Assembly (NCBI GenBank): GCA_028702535.1
Contig: JAQVOR010000028.1
Coordinates: 1-33,367 of the forward strand
Length of the DNA: 33,367 bases
Source of the DNA: Bacteroidales bacterium
Lineage (GTDB): Bacteria; Bacteroidota; Bacteroidia; Bacteroidales; ML635J-15
Reading direction: 5' to 3'
The position numbers and the translations under genes were made by a program. The notes beneath the pieces were generated by a model. It was given only the letters and a program-made list of their open reading frames with translations, searched no databases and was not told the origin of the DNA. Of this stretch, positions 19,077-28,260 are shown piece after piece (within the stretch, counting starts at the first letter, position 1; every line of letters starts with the position of its first letter).

Positions 19077-19514
19077 TAATATAATATTTTTAATTCTACG
19101 TTATCAATTTTAAAAACATTGCAATTTGTTGATTTCTTTTCTAACAAAAAAATCAATTTGCTCTTGTTTGTTAACTATTTTTGTTTAAGTAGCAATACTG
19201 CTGTTTACAAGTAAAACACATCAACACGATACAATACTCTTATTGTCAAACAATTAGTCGCTACTTGCATTCTTTTCCACATTTGTTTATCCTCAAACTT
19301 TATCAACGCATAAAAATAGTAATATTTATTGGTACACAAAACATTTTTCACTATTTATTTTATTTATTTTACTTTGTTGTAATAATCATGTAGTAATCAG
19401 TTAATAAATAGCCTTATTTAGATAAAGGGTTTTAATCTTTATGTATATATTTTTGACTGTCAATTGATTAGAAAAGTTCTTGTTTCTCGCAATTACTTGA
19501 GACGGTTTTTTGTG
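19077..19514. other. AT-rich gene-free region upstream of dnaA
   Basis: No convincing coding frame is present. One near-consensus DnaA box (TTTTCCACA at 19273-19281, one change from TTATCCACA) and a weaker TTATCAACG at 19310 are visible. That is too few and too scattered to call an origin. The dnaA promoter must lie here, but I see no good TTTG/TAnnTTTG pair on the minus strand. Confidence 0.5.
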
Positions 19515-19562
19515 CTGTGATTCTGTGATTTTTTGATACAGTAATCCAGTGATTCTGTGATT
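19515..19562. repeat. Six-unit 8-bp tandem repeat, partly degenerate
   Basis: Read in steps of eight, the stretch is CTGTGATT, CTGTGATT, TTTTGATA, CAGTAATC, CAGTGATT, CTGTGATT. Three units are identical, one differs by one base, and two are more diverged. It is intergenic, 65 bases before a likely transposase remnant. Confidence 0.8.
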
Positions 19563-19626
19563 GTCAATGCCTGAAATAGGTTGACCGTTTTAAAAGTTAA
19601 ATTTTATAATTAAAAAGTTAAATTTA

Positions 19627-19767
19627 TGGCAACAAAATCAAATTACAAATTGACAACAGAAGCTCGACAAAGAAGAAATTTTAGTGAAAGCTTCAAAATT
19701 AAAAAAAGTTAGAGAAATTGAAACAAACAATCGGACACCTCGACTTCGCCATACGCAGCAAAGCTAA
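19627..19767 (+). pseudogene. Probable remnant of an IS3-type transposase OrfA N-terminus
   Basis: An ATG-started frame of 46 codons begins with TEARQRRN and later has KKVREIE, short motifs I associate with the start of Bacteroidota OrfA helix-turn-helix transposase subunits. If one base is restored after codon 18, the middle reads FSESFKIKK, which fits that family better. An extra A in the following A-run then brings the frame back. The similarity ends abruptly near codon 33 and a stop follows. No terminal inverted repeats or OrfB are visible. Remembered family resemblance is the only support. Confidence 0.35.
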
Positions 19768-19886
19768 ATTCAAGTGAGCTAATTAAATTTATGATGAACT
19801 TGCGAATTGAAAAACAATAGATTATGTGTTATAGTTGTCTTACACCCTCCAAACAATAAAAACAAAATATTATTTAAAATTACTCG

Positions 19887-19915
19887 TTTGTTGTCGCTTA
19901 ATAATAGTATATTTG
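19887..19915 (+). promoter_or_regulatory. Promoter of the zinc-finger protein gene
   Basis: TTTG (19887-19890), a 17-base spacer and TATATTTG (19908-19915, perfect TAnnTTTG) lie 14 bases before the ATG at 19930. This placement excludes the longer frame starting at 19807. Confidence 0.6.
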
Positions 19916-19929
19916 TAAAAAATTACCTC

Positions 19930-20289
19930 ATGAAAAGAATTTGTCCGGTATGTAAATCAGAATTCGAAGGAAGGGTAGATAAAAAGTTTTGTTGCGACCA
20001 GTGCCGCAACACATACAACAACCGTCTTCATCAAGACACAAACAACTTTTCAAGACAAATTAATAGGATATTAAAAAACAATCGTCGCATACTCCACGAT
20101 TTTTACGAAAATAACAATCGTAAAATAAGCAAAGAAAAAATGCTTGCCACAGGGTTTAATTTCGATTATCTCACAAATATCTATAAAACCAAAACAGGTA
20201 AAACTTATTATTTTTGCTACGACCTTGGATATATCAGTAATGATGATGTTTTTTACAATATAGTTGAACGTAAAGAATATGTTGAATAA
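19930..20289 (+). CDS. Conserved Bacteroidota zinc-finger protein of unknown function
   Basis: A 119-residue protein with an N-terminal four-Cys zinc site, CPVC (5-8) followed by CCDQC about 15 residues later, within the motif DKKFCCDQCRNTYNN. A basic helix rich in Arg, Asn and Lys (INRILKNNRRIL) and a C-terminal half with FNFDYLTNIY and GKTYYFCYDLGY follow. I recognise this as a small protein widespread in Bacteroidota with no assigned role. The finger plus basic helix suggests nucleic-acid binding, which is inference. The frame is open from 19807, but the ATG at 19930 is chosen because a good promoter lies just upstream and the conserved part starts there. It is monocistronic by appearance. 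Confidence 0.8.
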   Translation: MKRICPVCKSEFEGRVDKKFCCDQCRNTYNNRLHQDTNNFSRQINRILKNNRRILHDFYENNNRKISKEKMLATGFNFDYLTNIYKTKTGKTYYFCYDLGYISNDDVFYNIVERKEYVE

Positions 20290-20370
20290 TGATAAAATCT
20301 TTAATAACTAATAACATAATATCACAATATAATACAAATTATAATGTTCTAATACATAAATTTTAATAGC

Positions 20371-21792
20371 ATGATACAACTCACTAACAAATACTTAACA
20401 GACGAAAGTGCTGCATTCATCATCTCGGATAAAAAACAAATAAAAGACATTCAACTATCAAAAGTCGAAATGAATTTTGCAGAAAAAATGCTTGATAATA
20501 AAGCAAACTTCGTCCATATTAATTCATTTTACAAATCATTATTTATTTTATTAGTAAACTCAGAAAAAGATGAGTTTACGCAACTCGAAGACATCAGGAA
20601 ATCTGGAAACAGAATAATCACAGAAATTAAAGAACTAAAACTCGAAACAATTAATATTGTAAATTTAGGTTCTGAAAATTTTACTTACGCACTTTGCGAA
20701 GGTATAATGTTAAGCAAATATGGATTTCATAAATATTTTAAAGACAAGGCAGAAAAGACATCTTCGCTTAAAGAAATAAAAGTTGTTAGTAGCAGTACCG
20801 ATAGCACCAAAGTTGATTTACTAAACGCACTTATCGAAGGAGTTTATAATGCTCGCGATATTGTAAATGAACCTCTTTCGTTTATGACTGCCCAAAAGTT
20901 ATCACAAGAAATTGAAAGAATAGGAAAAGAAACTGGTTTTAAGACAGAAATACTCGATAAAAAGCAGATAGAAAGCCTGAAAATGGGAGGTTTAATTGCC
21001 GTTAATCGTGGAAGCATACACCCCCCAACTTTTAGCATAATGAGGTGGGAACCCGAAAATGCAATTAATGAAAAACCCTATGTTTTTGTAGGAAAAGGAC
21101 TTGTATTTGATACTGGCGGTATAAATCTAAAACCAAGCGGTTATCTTGAAACCATGAAATGCGACAAAGCTGGTGGAGCCACAGTTGTAGGTCTTATGGC
21201 GGCAATCGCAAAAGCAAAACTGCCAATCAAAGTAATAGGATTAGTACCAGCAACCGACAACAGACCTGGAAACGATGCTTATGTACCCGAAGATATTATA
21301 ACAATGTTTGACGGCACAACCGTTGAAGTACTAAACACCGATGCCGAAGGCAGAATGATACTTGCCGATGCTCTCGCTTATGCAAAAAAATATAAACCTC
21401 AGTTAGTTATTGATTTAGCAACTCTTACAGGTGCAGCAGTAGTCGCTGTTGGTGAAAACACTACCGCAGTTATGGGAAATACACCAAAAGAAATCGAAAA
21501 ATTAAAAACAATTGGTTTCGAAGTATGGGAAAAACTCGTTGAACTACCACTATGGGACGAATATAAAGAACAATTAAAATCAAGTGTAGCAGATTTGAAA
21601 AATATTGGAGGAAAATATGCCGGTGCAATAACAGCAGGTAAATTTCTTGAACATTTTACAGATTACGACTGGATACATCTCGACATAGCTGGACCAGCAT
21701 TTACCGAAAAAGATGATTCATACAGAGGAATAGGCGGTACTGGTGTAGGTGTAAGATTACTTTTTGAGTTTCTTAAACAAAAAGCTAATTAA
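20371..21792 (+). CDS. pepA: Leucyl aminopeptidase (M17 family)
   Basis: Cytosolic dinuclear metallo-aminopeptidase that removes N-terminal residues from peptides. The 473 residues have a divergent N-terminal domain (1-150) and the M17 catalytic domain. Metal and catalytic residues are visible: Lys242 and Asp247 in VGKGLVFDTGG, Lys254, Asp265 in KCDKAGGA, and Asp324/Glu326/Arg328 in the signature NTDAEGRMIL. The start ATG is the first in the frame. pdxA follows after 48 bases on the same strand, so a pepA-pdxA-malic enzyme operon is possible. E. coli PepA also binds DNA at Xer sites; nothing here supports that role. Confidence 0.94.
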   Translation: MIQLTNKYLTDESAAFIISDKKQIKDIQLSKVEMNFAEKMLDNKANFVHINSFYKSLFILLVNSEKDEFTQLEDIRKSGNRIITEIKELKLETINIVNLGSENFTYALCEGIMLSKYGFHKYFKDKAEKTSSLKEIKVVSSSTDSTKVDLLNALIEGVYNARDIVNEPLSFMTAQKLSQEIERIGKETGFKTEILDKKQIESLKMGGLIAVNRGSIHPPTFSIMRWEPENAINEKPYVFVGKGLVFDTGGINLKPSGYLETMKCDKAGGATVVGLMAAIAKAKLPIKVIGLVPATDNRPGNDAYVPEDIITMFDGTTVEVLNTDAEGRMILADALAYAKKYKPQLVIDLATLTGAAVVAVGENTTAVMGNTPKEIEKLKTIGFEVWEKLVELPLWDEYKEQLKSSVADLKNIGGKYAGAITAGKFLEHFTDYDWIHLDIAGPAFTEKDDSYRGIGGTGVGVRLLFEFLKQKAN

Positions 21793-21840
21793 TGAATCAA
21801 AAATTAAATAAACTATTAATCAGACAATACAAATAAAAAA

Positions 21841-22908
21841 ATGAGCAGAATAAAAATAGGCATCACACATGGAGATATTAATGGAATATCTTACGAAATA
21901 ATGATTAAAGCTTTGAGTGAGGCACGTATGTTTAATACTTTTACTCCGATAATATACGGAAGTCCAAAAGTACTGGCTTACTACAAAAAAGCACTAAACA
22001 GTAATATTCAAACAAATAGCATTAACTCAGCAAACGAGGCAAAACCAACAATGCTAAATATCATTAATTGTAACTCCGAAGATATTCGTGTTGAAATCGG
22101 CAAATCTACCGAAGCTGCGGGTTTGGCTTCATACCAAGCACTCGAAAAAGCTACCAAGGATTTGAAAAACAATGATATTGATGTTTTGGTAACCGCTCCA
22201 ATAAATAAAAATAATATACAGGCAGCAGGATTTAACTTCCCTGGACACACCGAGTATCTTGCAAAAGAATTTAGTAACGATGAACACCTAATGATACTAA
22301 CAAATGATATTATAAAAATAGGTGTAGTTACAGGGCATATCCCAATCAAAGATGTTGCATCAACAATTACAAAAGAGCTGATTTTAACTAAGATGCATGT
22401 CTTAAACGAATCTCTTAAAAACGATTTTTTAATTAGTAAGCCTAAAATTGCTGTTTTAAGTCTAAACCCACACTGTGGCGATAATGGAGTTATTGGAAAT
22501 GAAGAAATAGAAGTCATCGTTCCAGCAATTGAAGAAGCTAAAGAAAATAATATTTTGGCTTTTGGTCCCTACTCTGCCGATGGTTTTTTTGGGGCTTATG
22601 AATTTAGAAAATTTGATGCAGTTCTTGCAATGTACCACGATCAGGGATTAGTTCCTTTTAAAGTTATTGCTTTTGAAGACGGAGTAAATTTTACAGCAGG
22701 ATTACCAATTGTAAGAACTTCTCCAGCACACGGCACTGCCTACGATATTGCTGGAACAGACACTGCCTCTTGTCAATCATTTAGAAATGCTCTATACCTC
22801 GCAGTTGATATTTATAAAAATCGAAACGAGCAATATCAACTTGAGCAAAACGCACTAAACTTAGAAGAATTTAAAGATCTTAGTAAAATAAATAAAACAG
22901 ACGAATAA
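21841..22908 (+). CDS. pdxA: 4-hydroxythreonine-4-phosphate dehydrogenase
   Basis: NAD-dependent oxidation and decarboxylation of 4-phosphohydroxy-L-threonine, a step in DXP-dependent pyridoxal phosphate synthesis. The 355 residues start [15 protein letters not shown], as in the family. The metal-binding histidines are His166 (VTGHIP), His211 (NPHCGDNG) and His266 (MYHDQGLVP), matching the E. coli positions. [12 protein letters not shown] is conserved near the C-terminus. The last base of its TAA stop is the first base of the malic enzyme ATG (TAATG), so the two are translationally coupled. PdxA2-type paralogues act in sugar-acid pathways, but no such context is present. Confidence 0.94.
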   Translation: MSRIKIGITHGDINGISYEIMIKALSEARMFNTFTPIIYGSPKVLAYYKKALNSNIQTNSINSANEAKPTMLNIINCNSEDIRVEIGKSTEAAGLASYQALEKATKDLKNNDIDVLVTAPINKNNIQAAGFNFPGHTEYLAKEFSNDEHLMILTNDIIKIGVVTGHIPIKDVASTITKELILTKMHVLNESLKNDFLISKPKIAVLSLNPHCGDNGVIGNEEIEVIVPAIEEAKENNILAFGPYSADGFFGAYEFRKFDAVLAMYHDQGLVPFKVIAFEDGVNFTAGLPIVRTSPAHGTAYDIAGTDTASCQSFRNALYLAVDIYKNRNEQYQLEQNALNLEEFKDLSKINKTDE

Positions 22909-24212
22909 TGGCATTATACACAAAAGAAGAAGCTCTCGCTTATCATAGCGAAGGACGAAAAGGAAAAATCGAAATAGTGATATCCAAACCGTTTCAATCT
23001 CAAAAAGACCTGTCGCTGGCATATACACCTGGAGTTGCCGAGCCATGTCTCGAAATAGAAAAAGACCTTAGCAAGGTTTATGAATATACCGCAAAATCAA
23101 ATCTTGTAGCGGTAATCTCAAACGGCACTGCCGTACTTGGACTTGGAGATATTGGTCCAGAAGCTTCAAAACCAGTTATGGAAGGCAAAGGATTGCTTTT
23201 TAAAGCTTTTGCTGATGTTGATGTATTTGATATAGAAATTAATGAGAAAAACCCACAAAAAATAATAGAAATAGTAAGTTCGATGGAACCTACATTTGGC
23301 GGTATTAACCTCGAAGACATCAAAGCTCCCGAATGTTTTGTAATTGAAGAAGAGCTTAAAAAGATTATGAAAATTCCAGTTTTTCATGATGATCAACACG
23401 GTACAGCTATTATTTCGGGAGGAGCACTACTAAATGCCCTCGAAATTGCGAACAAAAACATCAATGAGGTAAAAGTCGTATTTAATGGTGCAGGAGCAGC
23501 AGGAATAAGTTGTGCAAGATTATTTAATTCTCTCGGCGTTAAAAAAGAAAATATAGTCCTTTGCGATTCAAAAGGAGTTGTTAAAGAAGGAAATCCGAAA
23601 AACAACATGTACAAACAAGAATTTGCAACAAATCGAGACATAAATACTCTTGCTGATGCACTTAAAGATGCTGATGTTTTTGCTGGAGTTTCGGTCGGGA
23701 ATGTAGTAAGCAAAGAAATGATAAAAACCATGGCAGACACTCCTATTGTTTTTGCAATGGCGAATCCTATGCCCGAAATTTCGTACGAAGATGCAAAAGA
23801 GGCTCGTCCCGATGTTATTATGGCTACCGGACGCAGCGATTATCCTAACCAGGTAAATAATGTATTAGGATTTCCTTTTATTTTTAGAGGTGCATTAGAT
23901 GTGCGGGCAACATGTATAAATGAAGAAATGAAAATCGCAGCCGCAAAAGCTCTTGCCAAAATGGCTCACTTGCCTGTTCCCGAATATATTTGCAAAGCAT
24001 ACAATACCGATAAACTCGAATTCGGATCCGATTATATTATCCCTAAACCTCTTGATTTACGTGTAATTGAGCATGTTGCAGTTGCAGTTGCTAAAGCAGC
24101 AATAGAAACTGGTGTTGCTCAAAAAGATATCGAAAATTGGGATGAGTATATCATACAATTAAGACAAAGAGTTGCTCGTGTACATGCTAATTATAAAATC
24201 TCACAAAAATAA
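22908..24212 (+). CDS. Malic enzyme, short form
   Basis: Oxidative decarboxylation of malate to pyruvate with NAD(P). At 434 residues it is the compact form without the C-terminal phosphotransacetylase-like domain that many gram-negative MaeB proteins carry. The catalytic Tyr39 sits in [10 protein letters not shown] and Lys94 in MEGKGLLFK. Metal ligands are Glu136-Asp137 ([11 protein letters not shown]) and Asp161-Asp162 (FHDDQHGT). The dinucleotide fold is [15 protein letters not shown] (191-205). The first ATG overlaps the pdxA stop by one base. Cofactor preference cannot be decided by eye. It would send malate carbon to pyruvate, the substrate of the PFOR in this window. Confidence 0.93.
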   Translation: MALYTKEEALAYHSEGRKGKIEIVISKPFQSQKDLSLAYTPGVAEPCLEIEKDLSKVYEYTAKSNLVAVISNGTAVLGLGDIGPEASKPVMEGKGLLFKAFADVDVFDIEINEKNPQKIIEIVSSMEPTFGGINLEDIKAPECFVIEEELKKIMKIPVFHDDQHGTAIISGGALLNALEIANKNINEVKVVFNGAGAAGISCARLFNSLGVKKENIVLCDSKGVVKEGNPKNNMYKQEFATNRDINTLADALKDADVFAGVSVGNVVSKEMIKTMADTPIVFAMANPMPEISYEDAKEARPDVIMATGRSDYPNQVNNVLGFPFIFRGALDVRATCINEEMKIAAAKALAKMAHLPVPEYICKAYNTDKLEFGSDYIIPKPLDLRVIEHVAVAVAKAAIETGVAQKDIENWDEYIIQLRQRVARVHANYKISQK

Positions 24213-24276
24213 ACACTTTAAGTTTTATTAGTGAGCAATTATTTTTTTCATATCTTTACATCTAAAATTGTTTTGT

Positions 24277-26361
24277 ATGAAAAAATATATACTGTTTTTA
24301 TTTGTATTTGGGATATCACTTATTTCAAAATCTCAAGCCGTAGATTATAATACAGCATTAAATATTGCGAAAAACACAATAAGCGAACGTATCTCGCATA
24401 TTGATGCAGATATTAATTATAAACCTACATCACATACCACAGAAAGTATTAATGAGAATACAGTTTTTTACGTATTTAATCTTGACCCCCAGGGTTTTAT
24501 AATTATTTCGGGCGATAAATCAGCTACTCCATTGCTTGCTTTTTCAACTGAATCAAATTATGAGATAAATGATAAAAACCCAGCCGCAGAATTTTGGATT
24601 AATACATATAAACAACAAATTAATTATAATATTCAAAACAATATTACACCAAAATCTAAAACACAAAACGAGTGGATACGCTTAAGTAAAGACCCTGCTG
24701 ATTTTTCTGCAAAAAATAATATAAAAACCGTAACCAAACTTTTACACACAACTTGGGATCAAGGGAGATATTATAATGCACATTGTCCCGAAGATCCTGC
24801 TGGAACTGACGGTCGTGTTGTAGTCGGATGTGTTGCAACAGCCTTAGGACAAGTAATTAACTATTTTCGATATCCTGAACAAGGTACAGGCTCATACGGA
24901 TACGAGCACCCCGATTATGGGTGGATAGAAGTTGATTTTTCTCAACAAAATTACAACTACGATCAAATGCCAATAAAACCAACTGACTATAATGATGATA
25001 TTGCAAGACTACTTTACAATATAGGAGTTTCAGTAGATATGGACTACGGATCTAACAGCAGCGGAATGTGGAATCATAAAGGAGCATACACTCTACGAAC
25101 ATATTTTGGATACGATGATTCGTGTACTTACCTTTTTAAAGATAGCCTACCCGAAGATTTTGACTGGAACGGCACACTTGTAGAACATCTTAATCAGAAT
25201 ATTCCACTTTATTATGCTGGATGGGGAGACTACGATTACATTAGCGGACATGCTTTCGTTCTTGACGGATACAGCGACTCAACACATTATCATATAAATT
25301 GGGGCTGGGGAGGATCAAGTGACGGATATTTTGTAATTGACAACCTTACTCCTGGTGGTTCTAATTTTAAACTTGCTCATGAAGTTATAATAAATGCCAC
25401 ACCGCTTAATCCAACAATAAACTGTGCCGACTTAAAAGAGCTAAATACAATAGAAGGTATAATTGATGACGGTAGTGGACCTATTAATCATTATCTAAAT
25501 AATACAGAATGTATGTGGCTTATAAATCCGCAAGACTCAGTAAGCGGAATTGCTTTTGAAGTGTTAAATCTTAAAATGGACGAAAACGACTATATAGTTT
25601 TCTTTAACGGCGAAAATGATACCGACCCCGTTATTACCACAATTTATGGAAATAGCACAATACAAGACTTTGAAAGCACATCTGATAAAGTTCTAATAAA
25701 ATTCGTTACAGATGCCGATTCCGTAAATAATGGTTGGTTAATCGCATATAAAGGTGTCCAACCACGTTATTGCCAACTTACCCAAACACTTACAGAACCT
25801 ACAGGCGTAATAACTGATGGTAGCAATTCGTATCTTTATCAAAATAATACCTTCTGCAACTGGAAAATTCAACCCGAAGGGGCAAATAATATAAGAATTA
25901 CGTTTACAGAATTCGACATTGAGCCAACAAAGGATTATCTTAGAATAACAAACTCAACAGGACAATCTGTTGCTAAACTTTCAGGAAACACTATTCCCGA
26001 ACCAATAATAATAATGGGAGAAAAAATAACAATTACATTCCGTACCGAATCTACACCAAGGCATCAAGGGTTTAGTCTGTATTATGAAATAAACAAAGAT
26101 GGTATTGATGATGACTTTGCTAAAAAAATCAATATCTATCCTAATCCAGCAATAGACAAACTCAATATAAATATCGAAAATAATATAAATCCGACCGATA
26201 TTACTATCTATAACACTAACGGAAAACTCATTAAATCTATTGCCAAATCAGAAATCTCAGAGCATATAAATATAGACTTATCAGATATGGCACAAGGATT
26301 ATATTACGTAAATATCGTAACAGATAAAACAATTTTTAAACATAAATTTGTGAAATTATAA
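24277..26361 (+). CDS. Secreted C10-family cysteine protease with CUB domains and T9SS sorting domain
   Basis: Streptopain-like protease exported by the type IX system. The ATG at 24277 starts the signal peptide (MKKYILFLFVFGISL, cut near SQA/V); a TTG at 24268 is less likely. Residues ~20-130 resemble the Spi-like propeptide with GFIIISGDK. The C10 catalytic domain (about 150-375) has the TTWDQGRYYNAHCP block with Gln162, nucleophile Cys185 in GCVATALGQ, His325 in SGHAFVLDGY, and NWGWGG. Two CUB-like domains follow (383-493, 499-605), each with paired Cys. The type A sorting domain starts at about 617 (INIYPNP) and ends KHKFVKL. A TATCTTTA near-match to the -7 element lies at 24251. It probably digests extracellular protein. 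Confidence 0.93.
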   Translation: MKKYILFLFVFGISLISKSQAVDYNTALNIAKNTISERISHIDADINYKPTSHTTESINENTVFYVFNLDPQGFIIISGDKSATPLLAFSTESNYEINDKNPAAEFWINTYKQQINYNIQNNITPKSKTQNEWIRLSKDPADFSAKNNIKTVTKLLHTTWDQGRYYNAHCPEDPAGTDGRVVVGCVATALGQVINYFRYPEQGTGSYGYEHPDYGWIEVDFSQQNYNYDQMPIKPTDYNDDIARLLYNIGVSVDMDYGSNSSGMWNHKGAYTLRTYFGYDDSCTYLFKDSLPEDFDWNGTLVEHLNQNIPLYYAGWGDYDYISGHAFVLDGYSDSTHYHINWGWGGSSDGYFVIDNLTPGGSNFKLAHEVIINATPLNPTINCADLKELNTIEGIIDDGSGPINHYLNNTECMWLINPQDSVSGIAFEVLNLKMDENDYIVFFNGENDTDPVITTIYGNSTIQDFESTSDKVLIKFVTDADSVNNGWLIAYKGVQPRYCQLTQTLTEPTGVITDGSNSYLYQNNTFCNWKIQPEGANNIRITFTEFDIEPTKDYLRITNSTGQSVAKLSGNTIPEPIIIMGEKITITFRTESTPRHQGFSLYYEINKDGIDDDFAKKINIYPNPAIDKLNINIENNINPTDITIYNTNGKLIKSIAKSEISEHINIDLSDMAQGLYYVNIVTDKTIFKHKFVKL

Positions 26362-26380
26362 AACTAAACAACTAATAATT

Positions 26381-26863
26381 ATGAAAAAATCAAAACCAAT
26401 TTTACTATTTTTTTCTTTAGGCTTAATTATTTTAATGTCAAGTTGCCAAACTGAAGGTTGTACCAATCCATTAGCGTTAAACTACAATCCAGATGCAACA
26501 AAAGATGATTCGTCTTGCATTTATCCAGAACCAGAGCCCGAGCCAGATATCAGAGAACCGTATATTGGGAACTATCTTGTTACAGACAGTCTTTTTATGT
26601 TAGGAGAATTTAATAGTGTAAAGGAATATACATTATCAGTTTCTTTAGAAAATACCGTTGCGGACACTATTTATTTAAAAAACTTATGGGGAGATGCAAA
26701 CTCGTATTATGCAATTCTTAATGACAGTAGTTTTAACATCCCTTCTCAACAAGTAAGCGGACCTTACCACACAACTGGAAACGGAAACATTTGTAATGGA
26801 ACAATCACTTATGAAACGTCAGGTGATGCGTATTTGCACAAAGGTCATGGGAGCAAACAATAA
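26381..26863 (+). CDS. Small lipoprotein with calcium-type Cys repeat, downstream of the protease
   Basis: A 160-residue predicted lipoprotein. MKKSKP plus a hydrophobic run leads to the lipobox LMSSC with Cys22. Residues 27-50 are the motif CTNPLALNYNPDATKDDSSC, common in exported Bacteroidota proteins and resembling a Ca-binding loop. A Pro-Glu linker (PEPEPEPD) and a beta-rich C-terminal domain follow. That domain resembles other small Bacteroidota lipoproteins ending in GTKQ-like tails; it has no named function that I know. It starts 19 bases after the protease stop on the same strand, so the two are probably cotranscribed. A role as inhibitor or accessory of the protease is speculation. 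Confidence 0.8.
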   Translation: MKKSKPILLFFSLGLIILMSSCQTEGCTNPLALNYNPDATKDDSSCIYPEPEPEPDIREPYIGNYLVTDSLFMLGEFNSVKEYTLSVSLENTVADTIYLKNLWGDANSYYAILNDSSFNIPSQQVSGPYHTTGNGNICNGTITYETSGDAYLHKGHGSKQ

Positions 26864-27030
26864 ATAAATTTGAGATATCTTAACAATCCTAAAAATTAAG
26901 GAAAATTTTACATTTACCATAAATATGTAATTGTTAAAAAAACTAAATAGAAGTTTCAAATGTTAAACTCATAAGAAGCTTACAAATGCATCAAGTATTG
27001 ATACAGGAATAGATAAATAAATTCAAGAAT

Positions 27031-28031
27031 ATGGAAGAAAACAATTCGCAAATAATCATATATCAAACTGAAAATGGAGAGACTAAATTGGATGTTCGCT
27101 TTCAAGATGAAACTGTTTGGTTAACACAGAAATTAATGGCTGAATTATTTCAATCATCTGTATCAAATATAAATATGCACTTGAAAAACATTTTTGAAGA
27201 AGGAGAATTGGAAGAGAATCGAACTATTAAGGATTTCTTAATAGTTCAAATAGAAGGGAATCGCAAGGTTAAACGGAAACACAGCTTTTATAATCTTGAT
27301 GCAATTATTTCTGTAGGCTATCGCATAAAATCTCACGTTGCAACAAAATTTAGACAATGGGCTACAACTCAACTAAGAGAATACTTGTAAAAGGTTTTGT
27401 TTTAGATGACGAAAGACTGAAAAATCCAGCCTTACCATTCGACTATTTTGAAGAACTTGAAAAACGGATACAAGATATTCGCACTTCCGAAAAACGATTT
27501 TACAGAAAAGTAACAGATATTTATGCCACAAGTGTAGATTATGACCCTACATTAAGCATCAGTATTGATTTCTTTAAAACTATACAAAACAAATTACATT
27601 GGGCAATTACGGGTCAAACTGCTGCTGAAATAATAAGTCTGAGAGCTGATAGTTCAAAAGAAAATATGGGTTTAACCAATTAGAGAGGAGATAATATCAG
27701 GAAAACAGATGTTTCTATTGCCAAAAATTATTTGAATAAAAACGAATTGTCTGCATTAAACAATTTGGTTGAACAATACTTGATTTTCGCCCAAGGGCAA
27801 GCACAAAGAAGGATTCCAATGTATATGAATAATTGGATTGAAAAACTAAATGGCTTCTTAACTCTAAATGACCGAGAGATTCTTAACAATGCTGGAAGTA
27901 TCTCACACGACATTGGAAAGGAAAATGCAGAACAAGAATACAAAAAATTTAAAGTCAATAAGCAAAAAATTATAGAAGAAGGAGACTTTGAGAAAGCAAT
28001 AAAGAAAATAAAAAAATTGAAGAAAAAATGA
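27031..28031 (+). pseudogene. rhuM: RhuM-family (virulence RhuM) gene broken by a frameshift and a stop
   Basis: Three pieces together rebuild one RhuM-like protein of about 330 residues. Piece 1 (27031-27390) has DVRFQDETVWLTQ and HLKNIFEEGELEE. The frame then shifts: one base is missing around 27385-27390, so REYL runs into TAA, while the next frame continues VKGFVLDDERL. Piece 2 has YFEELEKRIQDIR, YRKVTDIYATSVDYDP and ITGQTAAEI. It ends at an in-frame TAG (27681-27683). Piece 3, in the same frame, resumes RKTDVSIAKNYL, MNNWIEKLNGFL and a Lys-rich tail to 28031. RhuM proteins often sit with type I restriction systems or pathogenicity islands; their activity is unclear. No restriction gene is seen here. 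Confidence 0.85.
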
Positions 28032-28114
28032 TGCCAACCTCAAAAGCCATAAACATTGCCAAACTTTGTTTTGAGGAACAATATTGCCTCAATTTAGACG
28101 ATTCCAAATTGTAA
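28028..28114 (+). CDS. Short ORF coupled to the rhuM end, probably a clipped gene start
   Basis: The ATG at 28028 overlaps the rhuM stop codon as ATGA, the usual layout of a translationally coupled next gene. The frame gives only 28 codons (starting MMPTSKAINIAKL) before TAA. The residues look protein-like and are not low-complexity, so this is probably the N-terminus of a downstream gene lost by deletion or an early stop. I do not recognise the family. Confidence 0.35.
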   Translation: MMPTSKAINIAKLCFEEQYCLNLDDSKL

Positions 28115-28260
28115 AGCATTGATAATGTAATGGTAGGAACCAATATATAAACACAAATTTGTAAAATTCTAAAATTTGCAACACGATTATTATGTACACA
28201 TTTAACCAGAAATTAAAAAGCACATAAAAAACATGCCTAATAATTGACAAAAACTAAATA

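Noticed and set aside
19077..19514. Chromosome origin (oriC) upstream of dnaA
   Set aside because: Only one near-consensus DnaA box was seen, with no cluster, and the usual origin neighbours are absent. AT-richness alone is not evidence in this genome.
19807..19929. N-terminal extension of the zinc-finger protein
   Set aside because: The extension is unconserved-looking, begins with TTG, and a full promoter lies inside it just before the ATG at 19930.
22008..22517. Long minus-strand frame inside pdxA
   Set aside because: It is antisense to well-conserved pdxA codons and shows no recognisable motif; treated as a shadow.
26879..26939. Terminator after the protease-lipoprotein pair (TTAACAAT with ATTGTTAA)
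   Set aside because: The loop would be over 40 bases and the following tract is A-rich, not T-rich, on the plus strand.
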